Both the position numbers and the translations under genes were made by a program. This document shows, one piece after another, positions 63,700-64,000 of a stretch of 64,000 nt of DNA. The notes under the pieces are model-generated. The model saw only the letters and a program-made list of their open reading frames with translations. It was not told the DNA's origin and ran no database searches. Origin of the DNA: Acidovorax sp. GBBC 1281 (GTDB lineage Bacteria > Pseudomonadota > Gammaproteobacteria > Burkholderiales > Burkholderiaceae_C). The stretch is from the NCBI RefSeq assembly GCF_028473645.1, contig NZ_CP097269.1:628001-692000 (forward strand). Reading direction: 5' to 3'. Each line of letters starts with the position of its first letter. Within the stretch, counting starts at the first letter, position 1.

Positions 63700-64000
63700 G
63701 CCATGCACTCCCGCAGCGAGGTCAGGCTGCGCCGTATCCACGCCTTCACGGTGCCCAGCGGCGCGCCCAGGCGTTCGGCGATCTCGCCGTGCGAGCAGCC
63801 ATCCACATAGGCGTGCAGCACGCAGTTGCGCCGCGCCGGGTCCAGGCCCTCCAGGCAGTGCTGCAGGCGGCCCAGGCTGGCGTTGAGTTCGAAGGCTTCC
63901 GCGATCTCGCGGTGGGCCTGCACCGACTGCTCGGCCTCCAGGGCCTGCACGGTGTCGTCGTCCACGTCGAGGTGGCGGCCCGCATCGCGCACGGCGTTCA
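63696..64000 (-). CDS. ECF sigma-70 factor, C-terminal part (SigK-like, 5' end outside window)
   Basis: The last ~100 residues are visible. Region 4 is clear: LDPARRNCVLHAYVDGCSHGEIAERLGAPLGTVKAWIRRSLTSLRECM, the helix-turn-helix for the -35 box. It continues past the window end in frame (…NAVRDAG). It forms a sigma/anti-sigma pair with the gene at 62914. The regulon is unknown. Confidence 0.92.
   Translation of the reverse strand, partial: NAVRDAGRHLDVDDDTVQALEAEQSVQAHREIAEAFELNASLGRLQHCLEGLDPARRNCVLHAYVDGCSHGEIAERLGAPLGTVKAWIRRSLTSLRECMA

Overview
The window looks like chromosome from a high-GC, plant-associated betaproteobacterium of the Comamonadaceae, most like Acidovorax/Paracidovorax. 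Reasons: strong GC codon bias; many Bug-type (tripartite-tricarboxylate-like) binding proteins and Liv-type ABC transporters; CoA-ester aromatic degradation; exosortase H with an IPTL-CTERM protein; and a dispersed palindrome of the type GCTATT-n-AATAGC. Two plant-inducible-promoter (PIP) boxes of exact TTCGB-N15-TTCGB form precede effector-like genes, and a pectin/pectate lyase is present. These point to a plant pathogen with an HrpX-controlled type III secretion system. No tRNA, rRNA, CRISPR array or intact insertion sequence was seen.

Layout. 1-470: a methyltransferase 3' end and a TonB-receptor remnant. 579-749: a tiny basic protein. 868-8033 (minus): a translationally coupled 2-aminobenzoate/anthranilate-CoA operon (flavin hydroxylase/reductase fusion, MarR regulator, enoyl-CoA hydratase, acyl-CoA dehydrogenase, CoA ligase, RidA protein). 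8151-10600: a cyclopropane-fatty-acid-synthase-like protein, a DUF1840 protein and a lone phage-like protein. 10637-12902: two Bug binding proteins. 13086-21645 (minus): a Liv-type ABC importer flanked by two CoA ligases, probably for uptake and activation of an aromatic or other carboxylic acid. 21862-24400: GspA/GspB-like secretion proteins. 24561-28291: a binding protein, a Crp/Fnr regulator and a chemoreceptor. 28612-32644: a cupredoxin, a GGDEF/EAL protein and a pseudouridine synthase. 32791-36322: a pectin lyase with a heptamer repeat in front of it, and HtpG.

36479-39310: exosortase H, its partner membrane protein and an OprB-type porin. 39414-44599: an RHS/YD-repeat polymorphic toxin with a likely immunity gene. 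44708-49023 (minus): a solute-binding protein and a hybrid histidine kinase whose Hpt domain is split off by an apparent 1-nt frameshift. 49319-53017: a 1232-residue protein with eight DUF11 repeats and an IPTL-CTERM tail, the expected exosortase H client, followed by an OmpR-type regulator. 54164-54649: small effector candidate with PIP box and an N-terminal MGNC acylation motif. 54679-57959 (minus): SrkA-like kinase, Ser/Thr kinase-UspA fusion and metallophosphoesterase. 58309-59294: ohr/ohrR with a 42-bp perfect palindromic operator. 59570-60418: 3-hydroxyacyl-CoA dehydrogenase. 60806-61957: second effector candidate with PIP box and a papain-like/C39-like Cys-His-Asp core. 62029-64000 (minus): an ABC-2 permease, an anti-sigma factor and a partial ECF sigma factor.

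Most interesting: the two PIP-box effector genes; the exosortase H machinery with its likely client in the same window; the dispersed palindrome, which sits in frame inside three enzyme genes; the heptamer repeat at the pectin lyase promoter; the RHS toxin tail with its neighbour; and the kinase-Hpt frameshift.
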